Shown piece by piece: positions 34,194 to 42,501 of a DNA stretch of 64,000 nucleotides. Under the pieces are notes generated by a model, which saw only the letters and a list, made by a program, of their open reading frames with translations, made no database searches and had not been told where the DNA came from. Position 1 is the first letter of the stretch; each line of letters begins with the position of its first letter. Origin of the DNA: Terriglobia bacterium (GTDB taxonomy: Bacteria; Acidobacteriota; Terriglobia; Bryobacterales; Bryobacteraceae); the NCBI GenBank assembly GCA_025350105.1, contig JANXYJ010000137.1:1-64000 (forward strand). Direction: 5' to 3'. The translations under genes and the position numbers were made by a program.

Positions 34194-35021
34194 TTGTATA
34201 AAATGACCCGCGAACAGATCCTCCGTGACTATCTCAACTACTATCAGGACCTGGGCGTGAAGACGGTGTACCGCCGCAAGCCTACGGTTAAAACAGAAGC
34301 CGCTGCAAAGTTGTTGCAGGAGCCGGTGGCAGAAAAGCCGGAGGTAGGTAGTGCAATCGTTGCGCCCGTGATCAAAGAGACTGTGCAAATAAAAGTGACG
34401 CCTGCGGCCGTCTCAACTTCAGTGATCCTGCCTTCGCTTGCGCCGGAAAACGAAACGTTGGCCCAAATCAGCAGCGATATTGGCGATTGCAAGCGCTGCC
34501 GTCTGTGCGAAGGCCGCAACAAGATCGTGTTCGGTTCTGGCAACGAAAGCGCTGGGTTGGTGTTTGTGGGTGAGGGGCCTGGCGCGGATGAGGATGCGCA
34601 GGGCCTGCCGTTTATCGGCCGTGCGGGTCAAATGCTGACGCAGATGATCGAGAATACAGCGGAGAAGGAAGGTATTCCGATCAAACGTCCGGATGTTTAC
34701 ATCTGCAACGTGGTGAAGTGCCGGCCTCCGGAGAATCGTGCGCCGCAGCCGGATGAAATGGAAATTTGCGGACAGTTTCTATTTCGCCAGTTGATGGTGC
34801 TGAAGCCGAAAGCGATTTGCGCGATGGGTGCGACCGCCGCGAAAGCGATTTTGGCCACCAAAGAAGGCGTCACCAGACTGCGCGGCAACTGGCACAAGTG
34901 GCACGACATTCCGGTGATGGTGACTTATCATCCTTCGTACCTGCTGCGGCCGTACAACCAAAACGCCAAGCGCGAGGCGTGGGAAGACTTGAAAAGAGTT
35001 CTGCACTTTGTCTATGACTGA
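34194..35021 (+). CDS. family 4 uracil-DNA glycosylase
   Basis: A 275-residue DNA repair enzyme (UDG family 4, iron-sulfur type) removing uracil from DNA. Seen: CKRCRLCEGRNKIVFGSG with two cluster Cys, VFVGEGPGADEDAQGLPFIG (active-site motif), YICNVVKCRPPENRAP, EICGQFL and the HPSYLLR motif. An approximately 90-residue N-terminal extension carries a basic, Val/Ala-rich linker before the catalytic domain. Start is TTG 34194 (AGGGA 7 bases upstream, directly after the coaBC TAA) or ATG 34203. It overlaps tmk by 8 bases. Confidence 0.93.
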   Translation: MYKMTREQILRDYLNYYQDLGVKTVYRRKPTVKTEAAAKLLQEPVAEKPEVGSAIVAPVIKETVQIKVTPAAVSTSVILPSLAPENETLAQISSDIGDCKRCRLCEGRNKIVFGSGNESAGLVFVGEGPGADEDAQGLPFIGRAGQMLTQMIENTAEKEGIPIKRPDVYICNVVKCRPPENRAPQPDEMEICGQFLFRQLMVLKPKAICAMGATAAKAILATKEGVTRLRGNWHKWHDIPVMVTYHPSYLLRPYNQNAKREAWEDLKRVLHFVYD

Positions 35022-35679
35022 TTCGCGCGCGCAGGGGCGCGGCCGCTTCGTCACCTTTGAAGGACCCGAGGGCAGCGGAAAATCCACACAACTGCGTTTG
35101 TTGGGCAAACGCTTGCGAGGCTTGAATCGGGGAGTGCTGGAGACGGCAGAGCCGGGCGGAACCGACATCGGAATGCAGATCCGGCGGGTGTTGCTGGATG
35201 CCAAGAATCACCAATTGCGGCCTACAGCGGAATTGCTGCTGATGTTCGCGGCACGCGCGCAGAACGTGGACGAAGCGATTTTGCCGGCGTTAGGAGCCGG
35301 AACCATTGTTTTGTGCGATCGCTTCACTGATTCCTCGCTGGTGTATCAGGGCGAAGGGCGAGGGCTGGGCGCGGAAGTGGTTTACGAGGTGGACCGTATT
35401 GCCTGCCGTGGCCTGGTGCCGGACCTGACGATTCTAGTGGATATTGACGTAGAAACCGGGCTGGCACGGGCGCACAAGCGCAATCAACGAACACAAGATG
35501 TGGAAACGCGCATGGATGAGCAGGAACTGGCGTTTCACCGCACGGTGCGCGCGGCGTATCAAAAGTTGGCGCAGGATGAACCGGCGCGGGTGCGTTTGAT
35601 TGATGGGGGCAAGAACGAAACAGACGTGGCGGAAGATGTTTGGAAGGTAATTGAGCCACTGCTCAGGCGATCAGCTTAG
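35014..35679 (+). CDS. tmk: thymidylate kinase
   Basis: A 221-residue enzyme that converts dTMP to dTDP. The P-loop GPEGSGKST is at 17-25, ETAEPGGTDIG carries the DR/E-type dTMP site, and VLCDRFTDSSLVYQGEGRG is the typical DRY/DRF motif. The start ATG overlaps the glycosylase end by 8 bases. Its 3' end overlaps the convergent chromate-transporter gene by 17 bases. Confidence 0.96.
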   Translation: MTDSRAQGRGRFVTFEGPEGSGKSTQLRLLGKRLRGLNRGVLETAEPGGTDIGMQIRRVLLDAKNHQLRPTAELLLMFAARAQNVDEAILPALGAGTIVLCDRFTDSSLVYQGEGRGLGAEVVYEVDRIACRGLVPDLTILVDIDVETGLARAHKRNQRTQDVETRMDEQELAFHRTVRAAYQKLAQDEPARVRLIDGGKNETDVAEDVWKVIEPLLRRSA

Positions 35680-36193
35680 CTGCAAGACCTAGCCCTGCTG
35701 CTCCCAGGATGACCCACCAGGAAGCAACGCTTGAGAAGGTCAGCACAACGAACGTAACGATCATGATGACGGCAGCCAGCGCGCTGCCGGATGGATTGGC
35801 AAGCGCGTCATGAGCCAAAGGGATTGACGCGGCCATCAACAAACCAGCGCTGGCCAAGACGACGGCGCGAATGGCGCTACGGATGCGCGGAACGTTGGCG
35901 TAGCGGGCCGCGAATTTCATCAACGGAATGATGAGAAACGCGGGCGTGATGAGCGCTATCAAGCCCACAAATGCGCCGGGCAATCCGCCGACGAAATAGC
36001 CGACGCTCACGATATAGAGTCCGTTGGGACCGGGTCCGGTGCGGCCAGCCACTACGGCTGTGGAGAGCTGGCGGTCCGTCAACACCTGGTGCTTGACGAC
36101 GAAGTCTTCGCGCACCATGGGGAGCGAAGCCATCCCACTGAACGACGTAAAGACGGCTTTAGCAAGCAGCAAATAGAGCAAGAGAAGATTCAC
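35663..36193 (-). CDS. chromate transporter, second half-subunit
   Basis: A 176-residue membrane protein of the CHR superfamily with about six helices. FTSFSGMASLPMVREDFV, the counterpart of the FGGG...P region, and TGPGPNGLYIVSVGYFVGGL are family features. Start GTG 36193 overlaps the stop of the first half by 4 bases (GTGA); the frame upstream to 36373 lies inside that gene. Short-chain CHR pairs act as heterodimers exporting chromate with proton exchange. Substrate not proved here. Confidence 0.85.
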   Translation of the reverse strand: MNLLLLYLLLAKAVFTSFSGMASLPMVREDFVVKHQVLTDRQLSTAVVAGRTGPGPNGLYIVSVGYFVGGLPGAFVGLIALITPAFLIIPLMKFAARYANVPRIRSAIRAVVLASAGLLMAASIPLAHDALANPSGSALAAVIMIVTFVVLTFSSVASWWVILGAAGLGLAAKLIA

Positions 36194-36747
36194 TTCTTCC
36201 GCTCCGCGTCCGGCCAAAGTAAGCCGAGCAAGGCAGCCAGTCCGACAATGGGGAGCGGCGTCAGGTGAAACGTGTAGAGCGCAAGAAACGCACCCAACAC
36301 AATCGGCACGGCGCGGACAATCCCTTGGCTGCTGTGGATGTAGGGCTTCACCAGCAAAGCGATGCTGGACCACATCATGCCGACCACTGCGGCGATGGTA
36401 CCGGCGATAGCGGCCAACACCAGCGGATTCGAGCGCCAGGTTTCATAACCCTGGGTGATGAGGACAGCGAGAATAGCCGATGGCGCGGTTTCGCCCAAAG
36501 CCCCGGCCAGCGCGCCGGCGAAGCCCAGCATCTGGGCACCGGTAGCGGCGCAAAACGCGATGACGTTGGTGCCGGGCGTGATGCGCGCCAGCGAAAATGC
36601 CAGGCCGTAGTCCTCTGGAGTGAGCCATTTTTCGCGCTCCACGAATTCGCGCTGCAGCGCGGCCATGGTGGGCAGCCCGCCGCCGAAGGTTGAGTTACCT
36701 ACGCGGAAAAAAACCCAGGTGAGTTGGCGGAGGGTGGGCCGGGGCAT
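36190..36747 (-). CDS. chromate transporter, first half-subunit
   Basis: A 185-residue membrane protein: FFRVGNSTFGGGLPTMAALQ near the N-terminus is the CHR signature, followed by ARITPGTNVIAFCAATGAQM (usually PGP or PGS) and further helices. With the next gene it forms a short-chain CHR pair equivalent to a full-length ChrA. It starts 90 bases downstream of the ntrX stop, on the same strand, so it could be part of that transcript. Confidence 0.88.
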   Translation of the reverse strand: MPRPTLRQLTWVFFRVGNSTFGGGLPTMAALQREFVEREKWLTPEDYGLAFSLARITPGTNVIAFCAATGAQMLGFAGALAGALGETAPSAILAVLITQGYETWRSNPLVLAAIAGTIAAVVGMMWSSIALLVKPYIHSSQGIVRAVPIVLGAFLALYTFHLTPLPIVGLAALLGLLWPDAERKK

Positions 36748-36773
36748 CTGGGTTGATTCGTTCGTTTCCAGCT

Positions 36774-36849
36774 TATTCTTTCGCGTACTCGCTTTGCGCC
36801 GCTTCTATTCTTTCGCGACTTTCATCGGCGCCGCTTCTATTCTTTCGCG
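36774..36849. repeat. short tandem repeat duplicating the ntrX 3' end
   Basis: GCGCCGCTTCTATTCTTTCGCG occurs at 36796-36817 and again at 36828-36849, with a partial copy (TTATTCTTTCGCG) at 36774-36786. The 36828-36849 copy includes the last codons and stop of ntrX. The period is 32 bases. Confidence 0.8.
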
Positions 36850-38255
36850 GCGATACCCAGGGCCTTCATCTTGCGATAGAGGTGGCTGCGTTCCAGGCCC
36901 ACCAGTTCGGCGGCACGGGTGATATTGCCGCGGGCTTCTTCGAGCTTTTTCAATATGTATTCGCGTTCGGCGGCTTCGCGGACTTCCTGCAAACTCCCGA
37001 AGCGGTCCATGGCACGTTCGAAAACGGCGCGGCGCGAGCGGTCCAGCGGAATGTGCCGGGCATCGATAGTGGCCTGCGGGTTCATGATGACGATGCGCTC
37101 CATCAAATTGCGCAGCTCGCGAACGTTGCCCGGCCAAGGGTACGCCTCCAGTGCCTGAAAGGCCTCTTCAGTGAGTTCCTTCGGCTTGCGTCCGTAAGCA
37201 GTGGTGAACTCATTCAAGAAGTGCCCGGCAAGAAGACGGACGTCTTCGATACGTTCCCTGAGAGGCGGAACATAAAACGGAATCACGTTGAGGCGATAAA
37301 AAAGGTCTTCGCGAAAATTGCCGCGTTCGATTTCTTCTTCCAGCTTTTTGTTGGTAGAAGCGACCACGCGCACATCCACTTGAATGGATTCGGCCGCACC
37401 TACAGGTTCAAAGCGCTGTTCGTCCAAGGCGCGCAGGACTTTGGCTTGCGTCTTCAAAGACATGTCCGCCACTTCGTCCAAAAACAGCGTGCCGCCGTCG
37501 GCCTTTTGCAGCTTGCCGGTTTTATCTTGTAACGCGCCAGCCCAACTGCCTTTGCGATGACCGAAGAGTTCGCTCTCAATCAACTCCTCTGGAATGGCGG
37601 CACAGTTGACTTCGACAAAAGCTTCGTCGGCGCGAGGGCTGGCGGCGTGAATGGCATGCGCGATCAACTCCTTGCCTGTCCCGCTTTCACCGAAAATCAG
37701 AACCCGGCCATTGGTGGCGGCCATCAAACCCAACTGCTGGCGCAGCGCCTTCATGGGGACGCTTTCGCCGATGATGCGAACTTTGCTATCGCCGGATTCA
37801 CGCAGACGGCTGACCTGCAATTCCAGGCGGCGCTGTTCAATCGCGTTGTGCAGAACGACGGTTACCTTTTCGATGGTCAGCGGCTTTTCCAGAAAATCGA
37901 AAGCACCCAGTTTGGTGGCCTTAACAGCGGTTTCGATGGTGCCATGGCCGGAGATAATGACAACTTCGGGCCGGTCCGCCGCTGGGATTTCCTGAATACG
38001 GGCGAGGACGTCAAGACCGTCCAATAATTTAGAAGCGTTACCGTTGTGGCTGCCGCCATCGCCGGCGCTGCTGTCCGCGCCCGCCAGCCAGACGTCCAAC
38101 AAAACGGCGTCGAAATTCTGGCGGGCCAGTTCCGCCAGACACTGTTCGCCGCTTTCTACCGCTTTGCAGAAATAGCCTTCATCTTCGAGGACGCCACTGA
38201 GAGATTCGCGAATCCCGGGCTCATCATCAACGATCAACACGCGCGGGCGTTTCAT
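36837..38255 (-). CDS. ntrX: NtrC-family response regulator, NtrX-like
   Basis: A 472-residue sigma-54-type activator. Receiver domain 1-135 with Asp10/11, phospho-acceptor Asp54 and Lys124; a Gly/Ser/Asn-rich insertion lies at about 58-78 right after Asp54. AAA+ domain with Walker A GESGTGKE at 189-196 and LFLDEVAD. The sigma-54 contact loop reads GSWAGA (236-241) instead of GAFTGA. The C-terminal Fis-type helix-turn-helix ends ITRAAELVGLERSHLYRKMK. It overlaps the kinase gene by 3 bases, so it is its cognate partner. NtrYX-type pairs respond to nitrogen, redox or envelope cues; the input here is unknown. Confidence 0.9.
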   Translation of the reverse strand: MKRPRVLIVDDEPGIRESLSGVLEDEGYFCKAVESGEQCLAELARQNFDAVLLDVWLAGADSSAGDGGSHNGNASKLLDGLDVLARIQEIPAADRPEVVIISGHGTIETAVKATKLGAFDFLEKPLTIEKVTVVLHNAIEQRRLELQVSRLRESGDSKVRIIGESVPMKALRQQLGLMAATNGRVLIFGESGTGKELIAHAIHAASPRADEAFVEVNCAAIPEELIESELFGHRKGSWAGALQDKTGKLQKADGGTLFLDEVADMSLKTQAKVLRALDEQRFEPVGAAESIQVDVRVVASTNKKLEEEIERGNFREDLFYRLNVIPFYVPPLRERIEDVRLLAGHFLNEFTTAYGRKPKELTEEAFQALEAYPWPGNVRELRNLMERIVIMNPQATIDARHIPLDRSRRAVFERAMDRFGSLQEVREAAEREYILKKLEEARGNITRAAELVGLERSHLYRKMKALGIAAKE

Positions 38256-40372
38256 GCGCGGGCCTCGGCGGGTTTTGCTTCGGCTGGTTTTGCTTCGGCT
38301 GGTCTAGCTTCGTTGCCCGGTGCCTCCGGCAATGTGGGTTCATGTGCGGCAACAGCGGGAATATCCACATAGAAACAAGCGCCGGCGGGCTGATTGGTTT
38401 CGACGCGGACACGCGCCCCGTGTTCCGCCAGAATATGACTGACGATGGCCAAGCCCAAACCGGTGCCGCGATTTTTTGTAGAAAAATAGGGTAAGAACAA
38501 TTTTTCTTTATCCTGCGCGGAGACGCCGCAACCAGTGTCGGCGACCAACAACTCCAGCGAATCGGGCGCGGAAAGTTGCGTACGGACCAGTAAGCGGCGA
38601 ACCGGCGATTCGCGCATCGCTTCGGCGGCGTTGTCGACTAAATTTACGATGACGCGTTTGAATTGCTCCGGATCCACGATGACAGCGGGCAGATCGGGCG
38701 CGAACTCCACGCGCAGATCAAGGTCCTCCAGACGGCCCTGAAAGACAGCCAGTGCGTTGCGGGCGATTTCATTGAAGTCACACAAAACTGGTTGCGCGGC
38801 GGGGAAGCGCGAGAACTGGGAGAATTCGTCGGCTAGGTTTTTGACGGACTCCACTTCGCGAGAAATGGTGAGGGCGCAGGACCGCAGAATCCGCTGAGAG
38901 TCGTCGGTAATGGCGCCGCGATCGAGAATGCGGCCGATGCGTTCGGCGCTGAGTGCGATGGGGGTTAAAGGGTTCTTCAGCTCATGGGCAATACGGCGGG
39001 CGACCTCGTGCCAAGCGGCGGCCTTTTGCGCGCGCAGCAGCTCACTGGTATCTTCAAAAACAGCAACGAAGCCCTGGCCTACCGGCGGATGCGCGGGCAG
39101 CGCCGAAACGGTGACGGCCAAATGCAGCACTCGGGAGGGCGCGTGAATTTCCAACTGGCTGACGGCGACGCCGGTGCGGCGGGCACGTTTCAACAGGTAC
39201 CGGATTTCGGTTGCGTCTTCGGCGGAAAACAAATCTTCCAGGTTGAGCGGCGGGTCCGTGTCATCTTTGGGAAAGGGGGCCTTGGCAAACAAGGCCTGAA
39301 ACGCACGATTCACGCGTTGAATACCACCCTCGGCGCTGAGCGAAATGACACCGGTGGGAATGCTTTCAAGAATGGTTTCGGTAAAGCGCCGGCGGGTTTC
39401 CAGTTCGCGGCTATTGATTTCCAGCGCCTGCATCATCTCATTGAAGGCGCGTACCAGCGTGGCCAATTCGTCGATCGCTTTGACGCGCACGCGATGGCCC
39501 AAATTCCCCTTGCGCACTTCGCTGGCGGCCACCAGTAAGGCCGAAATGGGCGAGATAATTTGCCGCGAAAGCTGTAGTGCGATCCAGGTGGAAACGAACA
39601 GAATGAACAGCGTTATGGCCAGCATGAACAGCAGATACAATGTGCGGATGTTTTTCTTCTCGCCCGCAAGCTGTTGATATTCGCGCACGTAACGGTCGAT
39701 ATCGCTCTGCATCTTTGGAATTTCGATGGCCGGACGCAGGGTCACCGCGATTATGCCTTTCGCAAAAGGCGCTTGTGCTGTAAAGAGTGCGGTTGAACCA
39801 GGTTCCAAGGGGCAAACGGCGCGGGAAGCGCCATCTTGTAGAGTGACCTCCAACGCGGCGATGGAGTTTTCGCGACACAGAGCGGCAAAGTTCGCGGTGC
39901 CTTCAGCCACTTCGGGAAGGGCCGCCAACCAGCGGGCCAAAGCCGTGGCGCGGCCCTGAACTTCAGCGGAAAGCCCGGTGCTGGCGTTGGCGAGATTCGT
40001 GCGAATACCTTCGGCGGGACGGCTAAACCATTTCTCCACGTTTCTGTTCAGAATGACGTAGCTGAATAATGCCAGAAAGATGACCGGCAACAGGCTGAGC
40101 GCCAACGCCCCCGCCACAAATTTGGTTTGGATATGCGAGCCTTCGCGATTAGCGTGGCGCTCTATGTAGAGCTTCACGAAGGTGCGGAACAACATGAAGC
40201 CCAGCGTGACCGTCAAGACAAAAATGAGGGTGGAAATAGCCCAGTAAACAAAAGTTTGGATGGGATTCGACGGACCGTATTCGCCGAAGGTGAAGGAGAC
40301 CTGCCACACCACCAGCGCGACGAGAATCGCCAGAAGAGCGATGCCGGAACCGAGAAGATACCGATTGCGCAT
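38252..40372 (-). CDS. ntrY: NtrY-like sensor histidine kinase
   Basis: A 706-residue membrane kinase. Three N-terminal helices (about 8-30, 42-65, 88-110), an extracytoplasmic loop to about 245, a fourth helix (LYLLFMLAITLFILFVSTW), then HAMP, a PAS-like region (ESIPTGVISLSAEGGIQRVN) and HisKA with the phospho-His in RRIAHELKNPLTPIALSAER. The ATPase domain has NLVDNAAEAM, DTGCGVSAQDKEKLF and STKNRGTGLGLAIV. This layout matches NtrY. The C-terminus ends in a PAEAK repeat encoded by 15-base tandem repeats. Transcribed with ntrX; acpS lies 42 bases upstream. Confidence 0.9.
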   Translation of the reverse strand: MRNRYLLGSGIALLAILVALVVWQVSFTFGEYGPSNPIQTFVYWAISTLIFVLTVTLGFMLFRTFVKLYIERHANREGSHIQTKFVAGALALSLLPVIFLALFSYVILNRNVEKWFSRPAEGIRTNLANASTGLSAEVQGRATALARWLAALPEVAEGTANFAALCRENSIAALEVTLQDGASRAVCPLEPGSTALFTAQAPFAKGIIAVTLRPAIEIPKMQSDIDRYVREYQQLAGEKKNIRTLYLLFMLAITLFILFVSTWIALQLSRQIISPISALLVAASEVRKGNLGHRVRVKAIDELATLVRAFNEMMQALEINSRELETRRRFTETILESIPTGVISLSAEGGIQRVNRAFQALFAKAPFPKDDTDPPLNLEDLFSAEDATEIRYLLKRARRTGVAVSQLEIHAPSRVLHLAVTVSALPAHPPVGQGFVAVFEDTSELLRAQKAAAWHEVARRIAHELKNPLTPIALSAERIGRILDRGAITDDSQRILRSCALTISREVESVKNLADEFSQFSRFPAAQPVLCDFNEIARNALAVFQGRLEDLDLRVEFAPDLPAVIVDPEQFKRVIVNLVDNAAEAMRESPVRRLLVRTQLSAPDSLELLVADTGCGVSAQDKEKLFLPYFSTKNRGTGLGLAIVSHILAEHGARVRVETNQPAGACFYVDIPAVAAHEPTLPEAPGNEARPAEAKPAEAKPAEARA

Positions 40373-40413
40373 GAGCTAATTTCAATTATAGTCGGCGGCG
40401 CCGGCTTGCCAGT

Positions 40414-40791
40414 CTAGTCTTCAAAAATCACGAAGGCCATGGCCTGCTGTTCCGTATGGGTCATCGATAGCGCGATGCGGGTGACGCCCAGTTGTTCGGC
40501 GATGGCAAAAGCTTTACCGTGCAGTTGCAGGGTGGGCCGGCCGGAGGGGAGATTCATCACCTGAAAATCCTGCCACGTCACGCCGCGGCGCCAGCCGGTG
40601 CCCAGCGCCTTCATGCCAGCCTCCTTGGCCGCGAAACGGGCGGCATAGCGTTCAAAACGGTTGGCCTTGCGGTTGCAATAGGCGATTTCCAGGGGCGTGA
40701 AAACACGCTGAAAGAAGCGGTCGCCATGGCGTTCAAAGGCAGCCCGAATGCGCGGCACTTCACAAATGTCAACACCCGTACCAAGGATCAC
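40414..40791 (-). CDS. acpS: holo-[acyl-carrier-protein] synthase
   Basis: A 125-residue enzyme transferring 4'-phosphopantetheine from CoA to acyl carrier protein. ILGTGVDICEVPRIRAAFER carries the metal-binding Asp, and RFAAKEAGMKALGTGWRRGV the catalytic Glu/Lys region; ALSMTHTEQQAMAF is the C-terminal strand. GTG 40791 is chosen because similarity begins at once; the frame upstream to 40899 is not conserved. It is divergent from the cobalt/nickel transporter. Confidence 0.93.
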   Translation of the reverse strand: MILGTGVDICEVPRIRAAFERHGDRFFQRVFTPLEIAYCNRKANRFERYAARFAAKEAGMKALGTGWRRGVTWQDFQVMNLPSGRPTLQLHGKAFAIAEQLGVTRIALSMTHTEQQAMAFVIFED

Positions 40792-40893
40792 GAGAGTCAG
40801 AATACCAGCTTGCGGCCAGGCATTATTATGTACCGCCGCCCGCCTTGCGCGATACTGAGAGGATACGGTGCGATCCTCGCGCTCTACCTGCTT

Positions 40894-41787
40894 ATGCACA
40901 TTCCCGATGGAGTTTTAAGCACGCCGGTGTGGGCGGCGCTGGACGCGGCCGCGGTGGGCGTTGTGGCATTCAGCACGCGGCGCGCAGAACGGGATTTCGG
41001 AAGCGCAAATCATGCGCGGATTCCTTTACTGGGCATGATGGGTGCGTTTGTGTTTGCCGCGCAAATGATCAACTTCCCGCTGGGAGCGGGCACCAGCGGC
41101 CATCTGGTGGGCGGCGCGCTACTGATGGTGGTGCTTGGTCCGTGGGCGGCGTCGGTGGTGATGACCGCCATCCTGATTCTGCAGGCGCTCATTCTGCAAG
41201 ATGGCGGCATCCTGGCGTTGGGCGCGAATATTTGCAACATGGCCATGTTGGGAGTGCTGGCCGCCTACGTTCCTTATCGCGTTTTGGGGCGCGGGCGCAC
41301 ACGCGGACCGGGATTGTTCCTGGCAGGATTTTGCAGCGTGGCGGTGAGTGCCGCCGCGGCGATGACCGAGTTGAGCCTTTCGCATTTTCACTTTTCACGA
41401 AGCCTGTGGATCACTTCCGCAATTCTGTTCGGGATTACCGGCGCGATCGAGGGAGCGATTACGGTAGCGGCAGTGAGCGCGATAGAGCGGGTGAATCCGG
41501 CGCTTGCGCCGGACAACGCCTCGCCAAAGCCGCGTTTTGCCGGTTTTGTGTTGTTGGGGTTAGCCCTCGTATTGGCCATCGTGTTGGCGATTGGTGTGGC
41601 GGTTGCATCGTCCGCGCCGGATGCCCTGCAGGCGGCGCTGGCCGGGCGAATGGCCTTGAGTCCAACCGTCAGTTCAGGCGAGGCACCGATCGGCCGCAGA
41701 GTAGTGGCCGGTATGGGTGGAATGCTTTTGGTGTTCGCCAGCAGTGTGATCGCCGGGCGGCTGTGGACGCGGCGGAGGCCGGTTTGA
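40894..41787 (+). CDS. cbiM: cobalt/nickel ECF transporter substrate-binding component with PDGLE tail
   Basis: A 297-residue membrane protein. In CbiM/NikM the mature N-terminus MHIPDG itself binds the metal through Met1 and His2, so ATG 40894 is chosen although the frame has an earlier ATG at 40828. Further family motifs: AAQMINFPLGAGTSGHLVGG, ALILQDGGILALGANICNM and MTELSLSHFHFS. The C-terminal part (from about residue 210) is a PDGLE/CbiN-like segment with APDALQ, so M and N functions are fused. A hairpin (GAGGAT...ATCCTC, 40859-40878) lies just upstream. It overlaps cbiQ by 4 bases (TTGA). Confidence 0.9.
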   Translation: MHIPDGVLSTPVWAALDAAAVGVVAFSTRRAERDFGSANHARIPLLGMMGAFVFAAQMINFPLGAGTSGHLVGGALLMVVLGPWAASVVMTAILILQALILQDGGILALGANICNMAMLGVLAAYVPYRVLGRGRTRGPGLFLAGFCSVAVSAAAAMTELSLSHFHFSRSLWITSAILFGITGAIEGAITVAAVSAIERVNPALAPDNASPKPRFAGFVLLGLALVLAIVLAIGVAVASSAPDALQAALAGRMALSPTVSSGEAPIGRRVVAGMGGMLLVFASSVIAGRLWTRRRPV

Positions 41788-42500
41788 GTTTTTTGTTTCC
41801 GGCGATGGAGTCGAGTCCGCTGGCGCTGCCACTCACACAAATCGACGCACGCGCAAAACTTGCCGGACTGATGGTTTACCTGATCGCAGTGGCCACAACG
41901 CCTGCGCGCGGATCGGGGAAGGCTTTCGTAGGTTACGCGCTGGTGTTGTTCGTTCCTCTCGCCGCCAGCCGGCTGCCTGTGGCGATGATCCTGTTGCGCG
42001 CCGCCGCCGTGATTCCTTTCTGCGCCAGTTTCGCGTTGCTCACCTGGTGGAGCGCGGGAGCTGCGCTTGCGTTGGTCATCATCGAAAAGAGCTTCCTGTC
42101 TGCGCTGGCGGCGGTGATGGTGATGGCGGGGACTCCCTTGCCGGAGATGGCGCGGGCGCTTCGCTGGTTCAAAATGCCGGCGATGCTGGTGCTGGTGCTG
42201 CAGTTCTTATATCGCTATTTGTGGGTGACGGCGGGGCAGGCACGGAGGATGCAGATGGCGGCGCGCAGCCGCGCGGGTCTGGGTTGGCGTTCAGGATTTC
42301 GGTCCGCCGCAGGTTCGCTAGGCGTGCTGTTCGCGCGCTCGTCCGAACGCGCCGAAGGAATTCACCACGCCATGCTTTCGCGCGGATTTACGGGAACTTT
42401 TCCCGCGCTGGTGCCAAGCCGTTTTACAACCAAAGACGCGGCGTTCCTAGCCGTCTTGCTAGCGCTGATTTTGGCCGCGGCCTTGGCGGCGCGGTTTTAG
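41784..42500 (+). CDS. cbiQ: ECF transporter transmembrane component CbiQ-like
   Basis: A 238-residue membrane protein with helices across its N-terminal half. LPEMARALRWFKMPAMLVLV and the later AGQARRMQMAARSRAG are the coupling segments; ARSSERAEGIHHAMLSRGFT carries the S-x-R-x-x-x-I-x-x-A-M-x-x-R-G motif of T components. TTG 41784 is chosen because GGAGG lies 5 bases upstream and it overlaps the cbiM stop; ATG 41805 is the alternative. The long open frame upstream to 40845 is shadow of cbiM. It links CbiM to the ATPase. Confidence 0.88.
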   Translation: MSFLFPAMESSPLALPLTQIDARAKLAGLMVYLIAVATTPARGSGKAFVGYALVLFVPLAASRLPVAMILLRAAAVIPFCASFALLTWWSAGAALALVIIEKSFLSALAAVMVMAGTPLPEMARALRWFKMPAMLVLVLQFLYRYLWVTAGQARRMQMAARSRAGLGWRSGFRSAAGSLGVLFARSSERAEGIHHAMLSRGFTGTFPALVPSRFTTKDAAFLAVLLALILAAALAARF

Positions 42501-42501
42501 G

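Noticed and set aside
40792-40893. Cobalamin or NiCo riboswitch upstream of cbiM
   Set aside because: The gap is only about 100 bases and I see neither the B12-box core nor the NiCo conserved motifs; only a simple hairpin is present.
40845-41783. Upstream part of the long frame leading into cbiQ
   Set aside because: It overlaps cbiM in another frame and has no membrane pattern; the cbiQ start at 41784 has its own GGAGG site.
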